A stretch of 64,000 nt of DNA from Flavobacterium luteum (lineage in GTDB: Bacteria > Bacteroidota > Bacteroidia > Flavobacteriales > Flavobacteriaceae). Location of the stretch: contig NZ_WAEM01000002.1 of NCBI RefSeq assembly GCF_008806775.1, forward strand, positions 186,001-250,000, given 5' to 3'. Position 1 is the first letter of the stretch, and every line of letters begins with the position of its first letter. This document shows, in pieces, positions 16,406-24,919 of the stretch. Under the pieces are notes generated by a model. It saw only the letters and a list, made by a program, of their open reading frames with translations. It was not told the DNA's origin and searched no databases. The position numbers were made by a program, and so were the translations under genes.

Positions 16406-16556
16406 TATAGCCTCGATTGCAATGGAAATCCTTTTTTGATAAAATGTATTTTTTCTTGAAAATTCAGAACGACCAACGGAAGTTCCTGAATTTGCTTAGA
16501 AAAAACCATTTTAGATAAAAAGGTTGTAATGAAAAGCGGGAGATAGCTCCTTAAAA
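16406..16556. repeat. Dispersed hairpin repeat, copy A
   Basis: About 150 bases that recur, diverged, at 49827-49977 in the same orientation. Shared blocks include AAAATGTATTTTTTCTTGAA, CGACCAA near the centre and CATTTTAGA followed by an A-rich run. The element folds as one long interrupted hairpin: outer arms AAAATG/CATTTT, then TTTTTTCT/AGAAAAAA, then AAATTCAG/CTGAATTT, then AAC/GTT closing a GACCAACGGAA loop. It lies 10 bases after the stop of the ABC-F gene. Confidence 0.75.
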
Positions 16557-16566
16557 TGAAAAAACT

Positions 16567-18474
16567 TTACAAATTATCGATTTCTTCTTGAACCAATTCC
16601 CAATCTAAAAGCAATTGGTCTAATTCTTTCTTTTTCTTGTTGTATGCCATAAAAAACTTAGCATCTTCTACGTGTTTGTCGTAATTAGAAGCCAGCATTT
16701 TGTCGTCGTTTTGTATGTCTTTTTCTAACTGCTTGATTTGACTTTCTACCTTACTCAACTTGTTTTGCAAGGATTTTCCTTTTTTCTGATCTTCGTAGGA
16801 AGCTTTGTTGCTTTCTTTAGGAGAAGCTGATTTTTGAGCATCTTTTTTCTCGACTTCACGCATGTTTTCCATGTTGCGCTGCTCTAAGAAATAGTTGATG
16901 TCTCCTAAATATTCTTTGATTTTTTGGTCTTTGAATTCATAAACCAAGTTTGACATTCCTTGCAAAAAATCCCTATCGTGAGATACTAGAAGTAGCGTTC
17001 CTCCGAATTTTTGAAGTGCCGCCTTCAAAACATTTTTAGATTTTATATCCAAATGGTTGGTAGGTTCATCCATTAGCAATACATTGATGGGCTGCAGTAA
17101 CAATTTGCATAATGCCAAACGGTTTCTTTCGCCACCAGATAGGACTTTTACCTTTTTCTCGACATCATCGCCACGAAACAAGAATGAGCCTAGCATATCG
17201 CGTACTTTCATTCGGTTGGTGTCCATTGCGGCATCTTCCATGGTTTGCAGTAGTGTAATTTCGCCATCGAGATATTCTGCTTGATTTTGAGCGAAATAAC
17301 CCAACTGTACGTTGTGTCCCAATTTAATTGAACCTTGATACTCAAACTCATCAACTATGGCTTTGATAAAAGTGGATTTTCCTTGACCGTTTTGCCCAAC
17401 AAAAGCAATTTTGCTTCCACGTTCTACTAATAAATTAATATCTTTTAGTATCACTTTATCGCCATAACTTTTAGTAACATTATCTGCTTCAATAACAACT
17501 CTTCCTGGCTCTTTTGATACTGGAAAAGTAATGTTCATTACTGAATTATCGTCTTCATCGACCTCAATGCGCTCTACTTTATCTAATTTCTTAATTAACG
17601 ACTGTGCCATAGAAGCTTTGGAAGCTTTAGCACGGAATTTTTCGATTAATTTTTCGGTTTCTTCTATTTTCTTGGCTTGGTTTTTTTGGGTTGCCAATTG
17701 TTTTTCGCGAATTTCATGACGTAATTCAAGGTATTGAGAATAGGGTTTATTGAAATCATAAGCCTTACCAAGAGAAATTTCGATGGTTCTATTGGTTACG
17801 TTGTCTAAAAACATTTTATCGTGCGAAACAATTACTACAACTCCTGGGTAATTTCTAAGGAAACTTTCCAACCAAATGATACTTTCGATATCCAAGTGAT
17901 TGGTTGGCTCATCAAGAAGCAATACGTCATTGGCTTGTAATAATAATTTAGCCAATTCTATTCGCATGCGCCAACCACCAGAAAATGTTTCAGTTTGATT
18001 GTCGAAAACTTCTCTTTTAAAACCCAATCCCAAAAGAATCTTCTCAGTATCGCCTACATAATTGTAACCGCCTAATAATTCAAACCGATGGGTATAATCG
18101 GATAAATCTTCGATAATTTGACTGTATTCATCACTTTCATAATCGGTTCTCGTAACCAATTGATGATTGATTTCTTCTAATTTTTTTTCAACAATCTTAA
18201 TTTCAACAAATGCTTCATAGGCTTCTTCAAGAACAGTTCTGCCTTGTTCAAAATCGATATCTTGACGTAAAAAGCCCATTCGAACTTCCTTCTCGGTAGC
18301 AATACTTCCCGAATCTGGTTCGAAATCTTTTGCTAAAATTTTAAGCATAGTCGATTTTCCAGCACCATTTTTACCTACAAGACCAACACGGTCTCCCGCT
18401 CCTAAACGAAATGTTACTTCTTCAAATAAATATGAACCTCCGAACGAAACGGATAAATTATGAATATTAAGCAT
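16567..18474 (-). CDS. ABC-F family ATP-binding protein
   Basis: 635 residues with two ABC ATPase domains and no membrane helices. Walker A motifs GKNGAGKST (near 37) and GQNGQGKST (near 365); ABC signatures FSGGWRMR and LSGGERNR; Walker B LLLDEPTNHLD and LLMDEPTNHLD. The linker between domains is rich in charge (PtIM region) and the C-terminal 90 residues form a lysine/glutamate-rich coiled coil, as in Uup/YdiF-like members. ABC-F proteins act on the ribosomal E site to help translation or protect against antibiotics; which applies here cannot be told. Confidence 0.93.
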   Translation of the reverse strand: MLNIHNLSVSFGGSYLFEEVTFRLGAGDRVGLVGKNGAGKSTMLKILAKDFEPDSGSIATEKEVRMGFLRQDIDFEQGRTVLEEAYEAFVEIKIVEKKLEEINHQLVTRTDYESDEYSQIIEDLSDYTHRFELLGGYNYVGDTEKILLGLGFKREVFDNQTETFSGGWRMRIELAKLLLQANDVLLLDEPTNHLDIESIIWLESFLRNYPGVVVIVSHDKMFLDNVTNRTIEISLGKAYDFNKPYSQYLELRHEIREKQLATQKNQAKKIEETEKLIEKFRAKASKASMAQSLIKKLDKVERIEVDEDDNSVMNITFPVSKEPGRVVIEADNVTKSYGDKVILKDINLLVERGSKIAFVGQNGQGKSTFIKAIVDEFEYQGSIKLGHNVQLGYFAQNQAEYLDGEITLLQTMEDAAMDTNRMKVRDMLGSFLFRGDDVEKKVKVLSGGERNRLALCKLLLQPINVLLMDEPTNHLDIKSKNVLKAALQKFGGTLLLVSHDRDFLQGMSNLVYEFKDQKIKEYLGDINYFLEQRNMENMREVEKKDAQKSASPKESNKASYEDQKKGKSLQNKLSKVESQIKQLEKDIQNDDKMLASNYDKHVEDAKFFMAYNKKKKELDQLLLDWELVQEEIDNL

Positions 18475-18494
18475 AGTTTGTGACTAATGTTACA

Positions 18495-18522
18495 TTGATA
18501 GCAATCTAAAAATGTACCTTTG
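18495..18522 (+). promoter_or_regulatory. Promoter of the DUF983 gene
   Basis: TTG (18495-18497), 17 bases, TACCTTTG (18515-18522) fits the Bacteroidota consensus and lies 16 bases before the chosen ATG. Confidence 0.55.
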
Positions 18523-18538
18523 TTAAAAATAATTGCAA

Positions 18539-18919
18539 ATGTTAAAAAAAGGATCCAAACTAAATAGTATTTTAACAGGAAGTTGTCCTAGATGCCAAAA
18601 TGAAAGCATGTATGTGGATAAAAATCCCTATCATTTAAAGAAAGTGTTAAAAATGAATGAAAACTGCAGTAGTTGTGGTTTAAAATATCAAATAGAACCT
18701 TCTTTTTTTTATGGCGCCATGTATGTAAGCTATGGATTAAATGTAGCACTTGGTGTTGGAACATTTGTAATTACCGCTGTTATGCTTCATAAAAGTTTAA
18801 AGTTTTCTTTTATAAGTATAATTTTGGCGATTATTTTTTTAACGCCGCTCGTTTTGAGATGGTCGAGAAATATATATATTAATATATTTGTTTCCTATAA
18901 TGCAGATACCAAAAAATAA
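18539..18919 (+). CDS. DUF983 zinc-ribbon-like membrane protein
   Basis: 126 residues from the ATG at 18539 (a TTG six bases earlier is also possible). An N-terminal zinc-ribbon pair CPRCQ and CSSCG (about residues 17-48) is followed by two hydrophobic helices and a short basic tail, the standard DUF983 layout. Function unknown; small inner-membrane protein. Divergent from the ABC-F gene and convergent with the FAD oxidoreductase. Confidence 0.85.
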   Translation: MLKKGSKLNSILTGSCPRCQNESMYVDKNPYHLKKVLKMNENCSSCGLKYQIEPSFFYGAMYVSYGLNVALGVGTFVITAVMLHKSLKFSFISIILAIIFLTPLVLRWSRNIYINIFVSYNADTKK

Positions 18920-18920
18920 T

Positions 18921-19967
18921 TTATTTCTTCTTTTCGTATCTTTCTATATTGATATCGTTAGGCAAACTGACACCTGATTCAATTGATTCGAATAATAATT
19001 TTGCAAGAAATGGCCCAAGCATTACTCCTCTAGTTCCTAAACCATTCAAAATATGAATGTTTTTGAATATGTGATGAGTTCCTATCAATGGTTTTCTATC
19101 TTTAACCGTTGGGCGAACTCCAGCAAAATGAGATACAATTTCAAAATCACAGTTAAGAATTTCTTTAATTCTATCTATAAGTTCTTGTTTCCCTTCAGCA
19201 GTTGGTATATTGGTTTTATCTTGCCAATTGTAAGTTGCCCCAATTTTAAACAAACCATTGCCTAAAGGCAAAATAAAAACACTTGTATTTACAATAACAT
19301 CTAAATCTAGCTTTGGAGCTTTAATAATTAACAATTCTCCTTTTGTACCATCTAATGGTAAATGATTAAAATAAGGATTCGAATGCATGCCAAAGCCTTC
19401 AGCAAAAACAACATGTCTTGCTAAAATAGTTTTATATTCTATACCATCAGGATTTGATTTTAGAATGGTATAATCAAAAGACTCATTTAGAAATAAATTA
19501 TTATTAATTAAATAAGATTTATAATTTTCTAATAATAAAGGAACATTTACATAGCCCGTTTGCTTTACTTCTCCAAAATCAAAAGGAGAATCTAAACCGC
19601 ATATTATTTTTGTTACTAGAATTGTTGAAAGAAAAGGAACTAAATTTATTTTGTCTGAAGCTACAAACCAGTTGTTTTGTTCTTCTATAGAAAAGAATTT
19701 TCTAAGTATTGGTATTTTAAAATCTACTTGAATTCCAAGTTTGCTTTCTAATTTAGTATAAAAGCTTGTTAATTCATTGAGCTGTTCTTGAGCATTAGAA
19801 ATAGGTGTAAATCTTTTCAAGATTACTGGATTGTATAAGCCCCCTGCAACTTTAGAAGAAGAATTGCTATCATTATCAATGACTAAAACTGACTTATTAT
19901 TATTTAAAGCAGTTTCTGCAAACGCAATTCCTGCCAATCCTGAACCTATAATTAAATAATCTATCAT
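18921..19967 (-). CDS. FAD-dependent oxidoreductase (DAO family)
   Basis: 348 residues. N-terminal Rossmann motif IIGSGLAGIAFAETAL (GSGLAG at 8-13) with the acidic end of strand 2 (VLVIDND), and the DAO-family C-terminal strand-loop with GLGTRGVMLGP for FAD binding. Likely oxidises an amine or amino acid; substrate unknown. Ends against the DUF983 gene. It follows gldN in the same direction, but a hairpin terminator separates them, so it is not part of the gliding operon. Confidence 0.85.
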   Translation of the reverse strand: MIDYLIIGSGLAGIAFAETALNNNKSVLVIDNDSNSSSKVAGGLYNPVILKRFTPISNAQEQLNELTSFYTKLESKLGIQVDFKIPILRKFFSIEEQNNWFVASDKINLVPFLSTILVTKIICGLDSPFDFGEVKQTGYVNVPLLLENYKSYLINNNLFLNESFDYTILKSNPDGIEYKTILARHVVFAEGFGMHSNPYFNHLPLDGTKGELLIIKAPKLDLDVIVNTSVFILPLGNGLFKIGATYNWQDKTNIPTAEGKQELIDRIKEILNCDFEIVSHFAGVRPTVKDRKPLIGTHHIFKNIHILNGLGTRGVMLGPFLAKLLFESIESGVSLPNDINIERYEKKK

Positions 19968-19974
19968 GGTCTAA

Positions 19975-20008
19975 AATTAAAAAAACTCTTATCAATGATA
20001 AGAGTTTT
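19975..20008 (-). terminator. Terminator of the gldKLMN operon
   Basis: Stem AAAACTCTTATC / GATAAGAGTTTT (19982-19993, 19997-20008), T tract on the minus strand, 21 bases after the gldN stop. Confidence 0.75.
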
Positions 20009-20028
20009 AATATATAATTAAAATTAGC

Positions 20029-20943
20029 TTAGTAATTCCACATGTCTTGTTCGAAATCACGAATCTTATCTTTTACTCTTTCAGATTCTAACAATTGCAT
20101 CTGCGAATTCTCTTTCATGTACTCAGCTATTTCTCTATCGCCATATACATTCTCTTCTTTATAAACAACGGCATTAAAACGTCTTGAATTTAAGAGATGG
20201 TCAAAAGTAATCGGCATTGCAGAGTTTCTATCATTAAAAGCCTTAGCTTCATGAAGAACGTCTCGAACGGCAGGAAAATAAACCCAAAATAGTTCAATGA
20301 AATCTTGATTTTCAGCACCAATCTCTTTTGCTTCAGGAGAAATAGGACAAATTCCTAAAAGCCTGTATTTTAATTCACTTTGACGCTTGTCAAAATACCA
20401 ATATCCTTTAATTTTATAATCAGAAATATCAATAGCTCCTAGCTCTTTTTTATTTATATACTGAGGATCTAAAACTTTTTTTCCTGATTTATAATCTTCA
20501 GGATAGTTATTAATCTCTTCTTTTCCTGCATTAGTAGTGTCAACATAAGTAAATGAGGAACTCATATCCTTAAATGTCTTTTTAGTATTGAAATAACTAT
20601 CAGTATACACCTCAGTAATCTTTTCTTCTTTTATTCCTTTTAATAAAACATCAAATAAAGATCTTCTATCTTTGCCAATATTTGCAGTATCAATTGGATA
20701 ATATAAAGGAAAGTTAATTCTTTCATCTAAATCTATCGTTTCCCACATGGTCTTTCCTAACAATACATCTCGATCATGAACATAACCATAAGCTAAAGGC
20801 TTATCATTATCAGATATTAATTGTGCTGGGGTTTTCTTTCCTATTTCAGAAGGCACTTTTGCATTAAGCAAATTAGACTGAGCAAATGAAGAAAAACTTA
20901 CAAAAACAACAGTTATAACGATTAAAAAATTTCTATACTTCAT
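20029..20943 (-). CDS. gldN: Gliding motility / type IX secretion protein GldN
   Basis: Periplasmic component of the type IX secretion system; with GldK it forms the ring attached to the outer membrane. 304 residues starting with a cleavable signal peptide (MKYRNFLIVITVVFVSFSSF then AQ). The body carries GldN landmarks such as YGYVHDRDVLLGKTMWETID and FDHLLNSRRFNAVVYKEEN. Last gene of gldK-gldL-gldM-gldN. Assigned by order and motifs. Confidence 0.94.
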   Translation of the reverse strand: MKYRNFLIVITVVFVSFSSFAQSNLLNAKVPSEIGKKTPAQLISDNDKPLAYGYVHDRDVLLGKTMWETIDLDERINFPLYYPIDTANIGKDRRSLFDVLLKGIKEEKITEVYTDSYFNTKKTFKDMSSSFTYVDTTNAGKEEINNYPEDYKSGKKVLDPQYINKKELGAIDISDYKIKGYWYFDKRQSELKYRLLGICPISPEAKEIGAENQDFIELFWVYFPAVRDVLHEAKAFNDRNSAMPITFDHLLNSRRFNAVVYKEENVYGDREIAEYMKENSQMQLLESERVKDKIRDFEQDMWNY

Positions 20944-20995
20944 GATTTTAAATTTTAAGTTATGCTAAGACAATAACGTTTTCTAACTTAAATTA

Positions 20996-22537
20996 TTATT
21001 GAATTTCGTAAGTAACTGGAGCTGTTCTTGATAATAAAATATCAGACCCTTCTAGTTTAGTTTTAATATCTGAAATTACAATTAGATCACCTCTTCCTGC
21101 TTTTGCAAGAGCAGCTTTACATTGCGCATTTACTCTATCACCATTAACAATTACAGTAGCTTGACCCGTTACTTTTAAACTGAAAGCTGTAACTCTTAAT
21201 TTTACTTCAAAATCAAAGTCTAACATTTTAGCAGTAATTTGAGATACTTCTAAACGAGATTTAGCTCCTTTAACTGAACCATAATCACCTCCAATACATC
21301 CAGTTGGTGCAGGTATACTTTTAATTCTAAAAACTTTCTTATCTGATACCGTTTTACCATCAGGTAGTTTAGCATTAACATTGATAGCTAATTCAGTACC
21401 AGAACCAGGACGTATTTCGTATTTTCCGGTACCACTTGCTTTAGTCATACCAGGAGCACTAGCAGTAACATCTTTATCTGAAACTCCAGCAAAAGAAATA
21501 GTCATTGGATTGGTAACACCTCTATATACTACATTCATCTTATCTGCAGAAATGGTTGCTGAATTTGGTCTAGGAACCACTACATATTTGCCTTCAAATT
21601 TCAAAGGAACTGGCTTACCATCTTCCATAAAAGAAAAAGTTCCATTAATAGTTTTTTCTCCTACACCACCAGCAGTCATAGAAATAACAGCTTGACCATT
21701 CTCAATTTTTCCAGGCCCAGAGAAACTGGTTGGAACTGTATTAGCGTCATACTTACCTAAAACTACTTTACCTTTTACAGTTTCACCTTCAAAGAATACA
21801 TTTTTCTCTAAAATTACCATTGCTTGGAAATTTTTCAATGAAGCTGCTTGAGCAATTGTATTTCCAATTAACGCATTGTAAATATCTTGTTCAGTAGCAT
21901 GAACATCATTTTCCATACTAGTCAATTTTGCAATCGAAGCTACTGCTGGAAAAGATTCAAAATGATATGATAAATACTTTTTAGAAACACCATCTTTATC
22001 TTTTACATTGTCTAAATTAAATTTAGACTTAATGTTATTAATAATAGGTTGGTATTTAACATCATTTCCAAAAACAGCAATTATATCTTTTTTATAATTT
22101 TCAATGGTTGATATTATCTCTGTCCCTTTTGAAGAATAACCATCACCTTTGAACCAAGTTTGATCGATATAACCGCCCTTATCCATTGCCTCATAGGGTA
22201 ATTTTCCTGTTTTTTCATCTCTTTCAAACTCTTTAGCAACTTCAGTTTTCAAATCCCCTATATAGGCATATAACTTTTTAGAAATTGCCTGTACTTGATT
22301 TGCTTTATCCAAAGGCGCCTTAAAACGAGCTGGTTCATCTTCAGCTTTTTGTTCTAAAGTAGCTAATAAACTTTTATTATATTCTTCAGAAAACTTATTA
22401 ACACCTTCAAACTTCTCATTCATTAAACCGAATGCGGTTAATACTTCTTTTGACATATTTAATGCCAACATTGCGATGAAAACCAAGTACATCAGGTTAA
22501 TCATCTTCTGCCTAGGGGTTAATTTTCCTCCTGCCAT
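20996..22537 (-). CDS. gldM: Gliding motility / T9SS motor protein GldM
   Basis: Rotor or shaft subunit of the GldLM proton-driven motor that powers gliding and type IX secretion. 513 residues: short cytoplasmic N-terminus (GGKLTPRQKMINLMY), one membrane helix (about 14-33), then a long periplasmic part of helical bundle plus three beta domains. The TM helix and the N-terminal PRQKMI motif are as in characterised GldM. 44 bases separate it from gldL, its motor partner. Confidence 0.95.
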   Translation of the reverse strand: MAGGKLTPRQKMINLMYLVFIAMLALNMSKEVLTAFGLMNEKFEGVNKFSEEYNKSLLATLEQKAEDEPARFKAPLDKANQVQAISKKLYAYIGDLKTEVAKEFERDEKTGKLPYEAMDKGGYIDQTWFKGDGYSSKGTEIISTIENYKKDIIAVFGNDVKYQPIINNIKSKFNLDNVKDKDGVSKKYLSYHFESFPAVASIAKLTSMENDVHATEQDIYNALIGNTIAQAASLKNFQAMVILEKNVFFEGETVKGKVVLGKYDANTVPTSFSGPGKIENGQAVISMTAGGVGEKTINGTFSFMEDGKPVPLKFEGKYVVVPRPNSATISADKMNVVYRGVTNPMTISFAGVSDKDVTASAPGMTKASGTGKYEIRPGSGTELAINVNAKLPDGKTVSDKKVFRIKSIPAPTGCIGGDYGSVKGAKSRLEVSQITAKMLDFDFEVKLRVTAFSLKVTGQATVIVNGDRVNAQCKAALAKAGRGDLIVISDIKTKLEGSDILLSRTAPVTYEIQ

Positions 22538-22581
22538 TTTTTCTAGTTAATTTTGATTTATATTAAAAATGTAGTGAGATA

Positions 22582-23217
22582 CTAATTCCCTTTATTACTC
22601 ATTGCAGAAAGCATTCCTCCATAAACATTGTTCAATGAAGACAAGTTTGAGGTTAGCGACTGCATTTGATCTTTTAATTTTAAATTGTTTTCAGCAACTT
22701 CATTGTTGATTTGTGCATTTCTAGAAGCACTTTCCAATTGAATTTTGTACAAACTGTTCAATGATTCCATTTGAGCAGCAGCTAAATTCAATTCTTCACT
22801 GTATTTTTTTGTTGATGCAATAGAATCTACAGTCGGAGAAATCCCTTTTGCAGCTGATTCAAAGTTTTTGATACTAGTACCTAAACTAGTCATCAACTCA
22901 CTATCAATTTTAGCTTCTTTTAACATAGCGTCTAATTTCTGAGAAAGCAAACCTTGAGCATCAGAGTCATCTTTCTTAGATGATTTAGCCTTAGCCTCAC
23001 CACCAGCCAATTCAGGATAAACTAATGACCAATCTAATTCGGTATCAACTGGATCAAAAGCTGATAAACCAAAAATTAAGGCTTCAGTTAAAAGTCCTAT
23101 AATTAATAATGCGCTAGCTCCATGCCAGTGCTGTATTTTAAATAACGCCCCTACGATTACAACTGCTGCTCCCATACCGTAGGAGAAATTCATTACTTTT
23201 TTGCTTAAAAATGCCAT
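22582..23217 (-). CDS. gldL: Gliding motility / T9SS motor protein GldL
   Basis: Stator-like subunit of the GldLM motor. 211 residues: two membrane helices close together (about 12-28 and 34-52) and a cytoplasmic C-terminal coiled coil. The second helix keeps the membrane-embedded glutamate (Glu45 in LLTEALIFGLSAFDP) that in GldL homologues is needed for proton use, and the first helix end has the conserved FKIQHWHGA. Order gldK-gldL-gldM-gldN matches Flavobacterium johnsoniae. Confidence 0.95.
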   Translation of the reverse strand: MAFLSKKVMNFSYGMGAAVVIVGALFKIQHWHGASALLIIGLLTEALIFGLSAFDPVDTELDWSLVYPELAGGEAKAKSSKKDDSDAQGLLSQKLDAMLKEAKIDSELMTSLGTSIKNFESAAKGISPTVDSIASTKKYSEELNLAAAQMESLNSLYKIQLESASRNAQINNEVAENNLKLKDQMQSLTSNLSSLNNVYGGMLSAMSNKGN

Positions 23218-23262
23218 AATAAAAAATTTAATTGGTTAAGTTAATTTGTTGAGTTTAAAAAT

Positions 23263-24678
23263 TTATCTTTTAGGTGCTTTACCTGTTGTAACAGTTCCCA
23301 TATAATCCTGTACGGTTCTAAAACCGATATAACTTCTTGCTGTGTCAGCGTATTCGAAGTCTCGAGTACCTACCTGTAAAAAATAAGCGACATCTTTCCA
23401 CGAACCACCTCGAACGACTTTTCGCATATTTTTTAAATCTCCAACACTTGGATTCATACTAGAAACATATTCGTAAGCACCCGCATCATAAGAAGAATCA
23501 GTCCATTCAGCAACATTTCCAGCCATATTATAAAGATTATAACCATTCGGCTCATATGATTTTGCCTCTACAGTATACAAAGCTTGATCTGCGGCATAAT
23601 CACCTCTATTTGGCTTAAAGTTTGCAAGGAAACAACCTCTGTCATTTTTAGAATAAGGTCCACCCCAAGGAAAGGTACCAGACTCTAATCCCCCTCTTGC
23701 TGAATATTCCCATTCTGCTTCAGTAGGCAATCGGAAAGTATTTATTAAATCCCCTCCTTTCTTTTTAGACTTGATATAAATATTCTTTTTCAGGGTTCTC
23801 CAAGCGCAAAACGCTTTGGCTTGCTTCCAGTTTACACCAACTACAGGATATTGAGAATAGGCTTCATGCCACAAATAATCATTATGCATTGGCTCATTGT
23901 AAGAATATGAAAAATCTTTAATCCAAACTGTTGTATCAGGATAAACTTTTGTTTGCTCTGTTTTGATAAAATCCTTTCTCTTTCCGTTTTTAGCTTTAGC
24001 AGCAGCTTGAATGTCCATCCAAGAATAACGGAATTTTAATTTATTAACATCTATAGTTCTTAGACCATTGAATGATTCTGCAACCGGAAGGTACATAGTA
24101 TCCATTACTTCAGTATAGTATTCATCTGGATATTTAGAAGTATCAGTTATTAATTTAACTTTTCTGTTTAATTTTCTTCCCGCATAAGCATCATCAGCAG
24201 TTCCAACACTATAGTAGTTTTCATACATGTACTTGTCATAGGCAGTCATTTTTGCAGGGTCTGCATCGTTGAAAGCAAAATCAGCAATGCTCCCAGAGCT
24301 TTTTCCTCCTTTACCTTTTGTAGCGCCACCAGCAGTTCCTCCGCCACCAACTTCATCAGCCAAAATTGCTAAACGAACTCGCATAGTTGAATCTTTAACC
24401 CATTCAACAAATTCACGATACTCGCTATTTGTAATTTCAGTTTCATCCATATAAAATGACCTTACAGTAACTGTTTTTGTAGGAGCATCTTGCACATTAG
24501 CTAAATCATCATCAGATTTACCCATAATAAATGCGCCACCAGGTACTAAAGTCATACCAAAAGGCTTCTCGGGATTCCACTTTTTCCCTTTAACTCCAAC
24601 TAATTCACCTTTGTCACCTGATCTGCCACAACCTACCAGCAAAGCTGAAATGACTGTAAAAGCAATTAATTTTTTCAT
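23263..24678 (-). CDS. gldK: Gliding motility lipoprotein GldK
   Basis: Outer-membrane lipoprotein of the T9SS core ring. From the ATG at 24676-24678 (MKKLIAF) it has a lipobox SALLVGC (Cys17) and an FGE-sulfatase-like fold: GGAFIMGKSDDD, RSFYMDETEITNSEYREF, CAWRTL, RLPTEAEWEYSARGG, VVRGGSWKD and GFR near the end. Upstream in-frame codons to 24705 give an unlikely leader, so I reject that start. First gene of the gld operon, 241 bases after the arginase-fold gene. Confidence 0.95.
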   Translation of the reverse strand: MKKLIAFTVISALLVGCGRSGDKGELVGVKGKKWNPEKPFGMTLVPGGAFIMGKSDDDLANVQDAPTKTVTVRSFYMDETEITNSEYREFVEWVKDSTMRVRLAILADEVGGGGTAGGATKGKGGKSSGSIADFAFNDADPAKMTAYDKYMYENYYSVGTADDAYAGRKLNRKVKLITDTSKYPDEYYTEVMDTMYLPVAESFNGLRTIDVNKLKFRYSWMDIQAAAKAKNGKRKDFIKTEQTKVYPDTTVWIKDFSYSYNEPMHNDYLWHEAYSQYPVVGVNWKQAKAFCAWRTLKKNIYIKSKKKGGDLINTFRLPTEAEWEYSARGGLESGTFPWGGPYSKNDRGCFLANFKPNRGDYAADQALYTVEAKSYEPNGYNLYNMAGNVAEWTDSSYDAGAYEYVSSMNPSVGDLKNMRKVVRGGSWKDVAYFLQVGTRDFEYADTARSYIGFRTVQDYMGTVTTGKAPKR

Positions 24679-24780
24679 ATAAATTTGGGTTATGTATGTA
24701 TTCATATTTTGAGGGCGTAAACCTATTTATTTTTTTTTAAAAAAGCAACTATTTATTTAAATATGTGTTAAATAATAACA

Positions 24781-24788
24781 CAAAAATA
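24781..24788 (-). promoter_or_regulatory. Possible -7 box upstream of gldK
   Basis: On the minus strand TATTTTTG matches TAnnTTTG, about 100 bases before the gldK start. No TTG at the usual -33 distance. The rest of the 241-base gap is AT-rich with two ACGATTAA copies (near 24818 and 24840). Confidence 0.3.
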
Positions 24789-24919
24789 ATTTTTAAAATT
24801 TATAAAAAAAACATTTTGACGATTAAGTGCTTTTTTTAACGATTAAATACATCTAAAAACGCATTTATATGTGTTTTCTTACCTTTTTTGGTTTAATCTG
24901 CAAAATTTCAAATTCTTAG

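Noticed and set aside
24770-24850. Two ACGATTAA copies upstream of gldK
   Set aside because: Two 8-base matches in AT-rich DNA are within chance.
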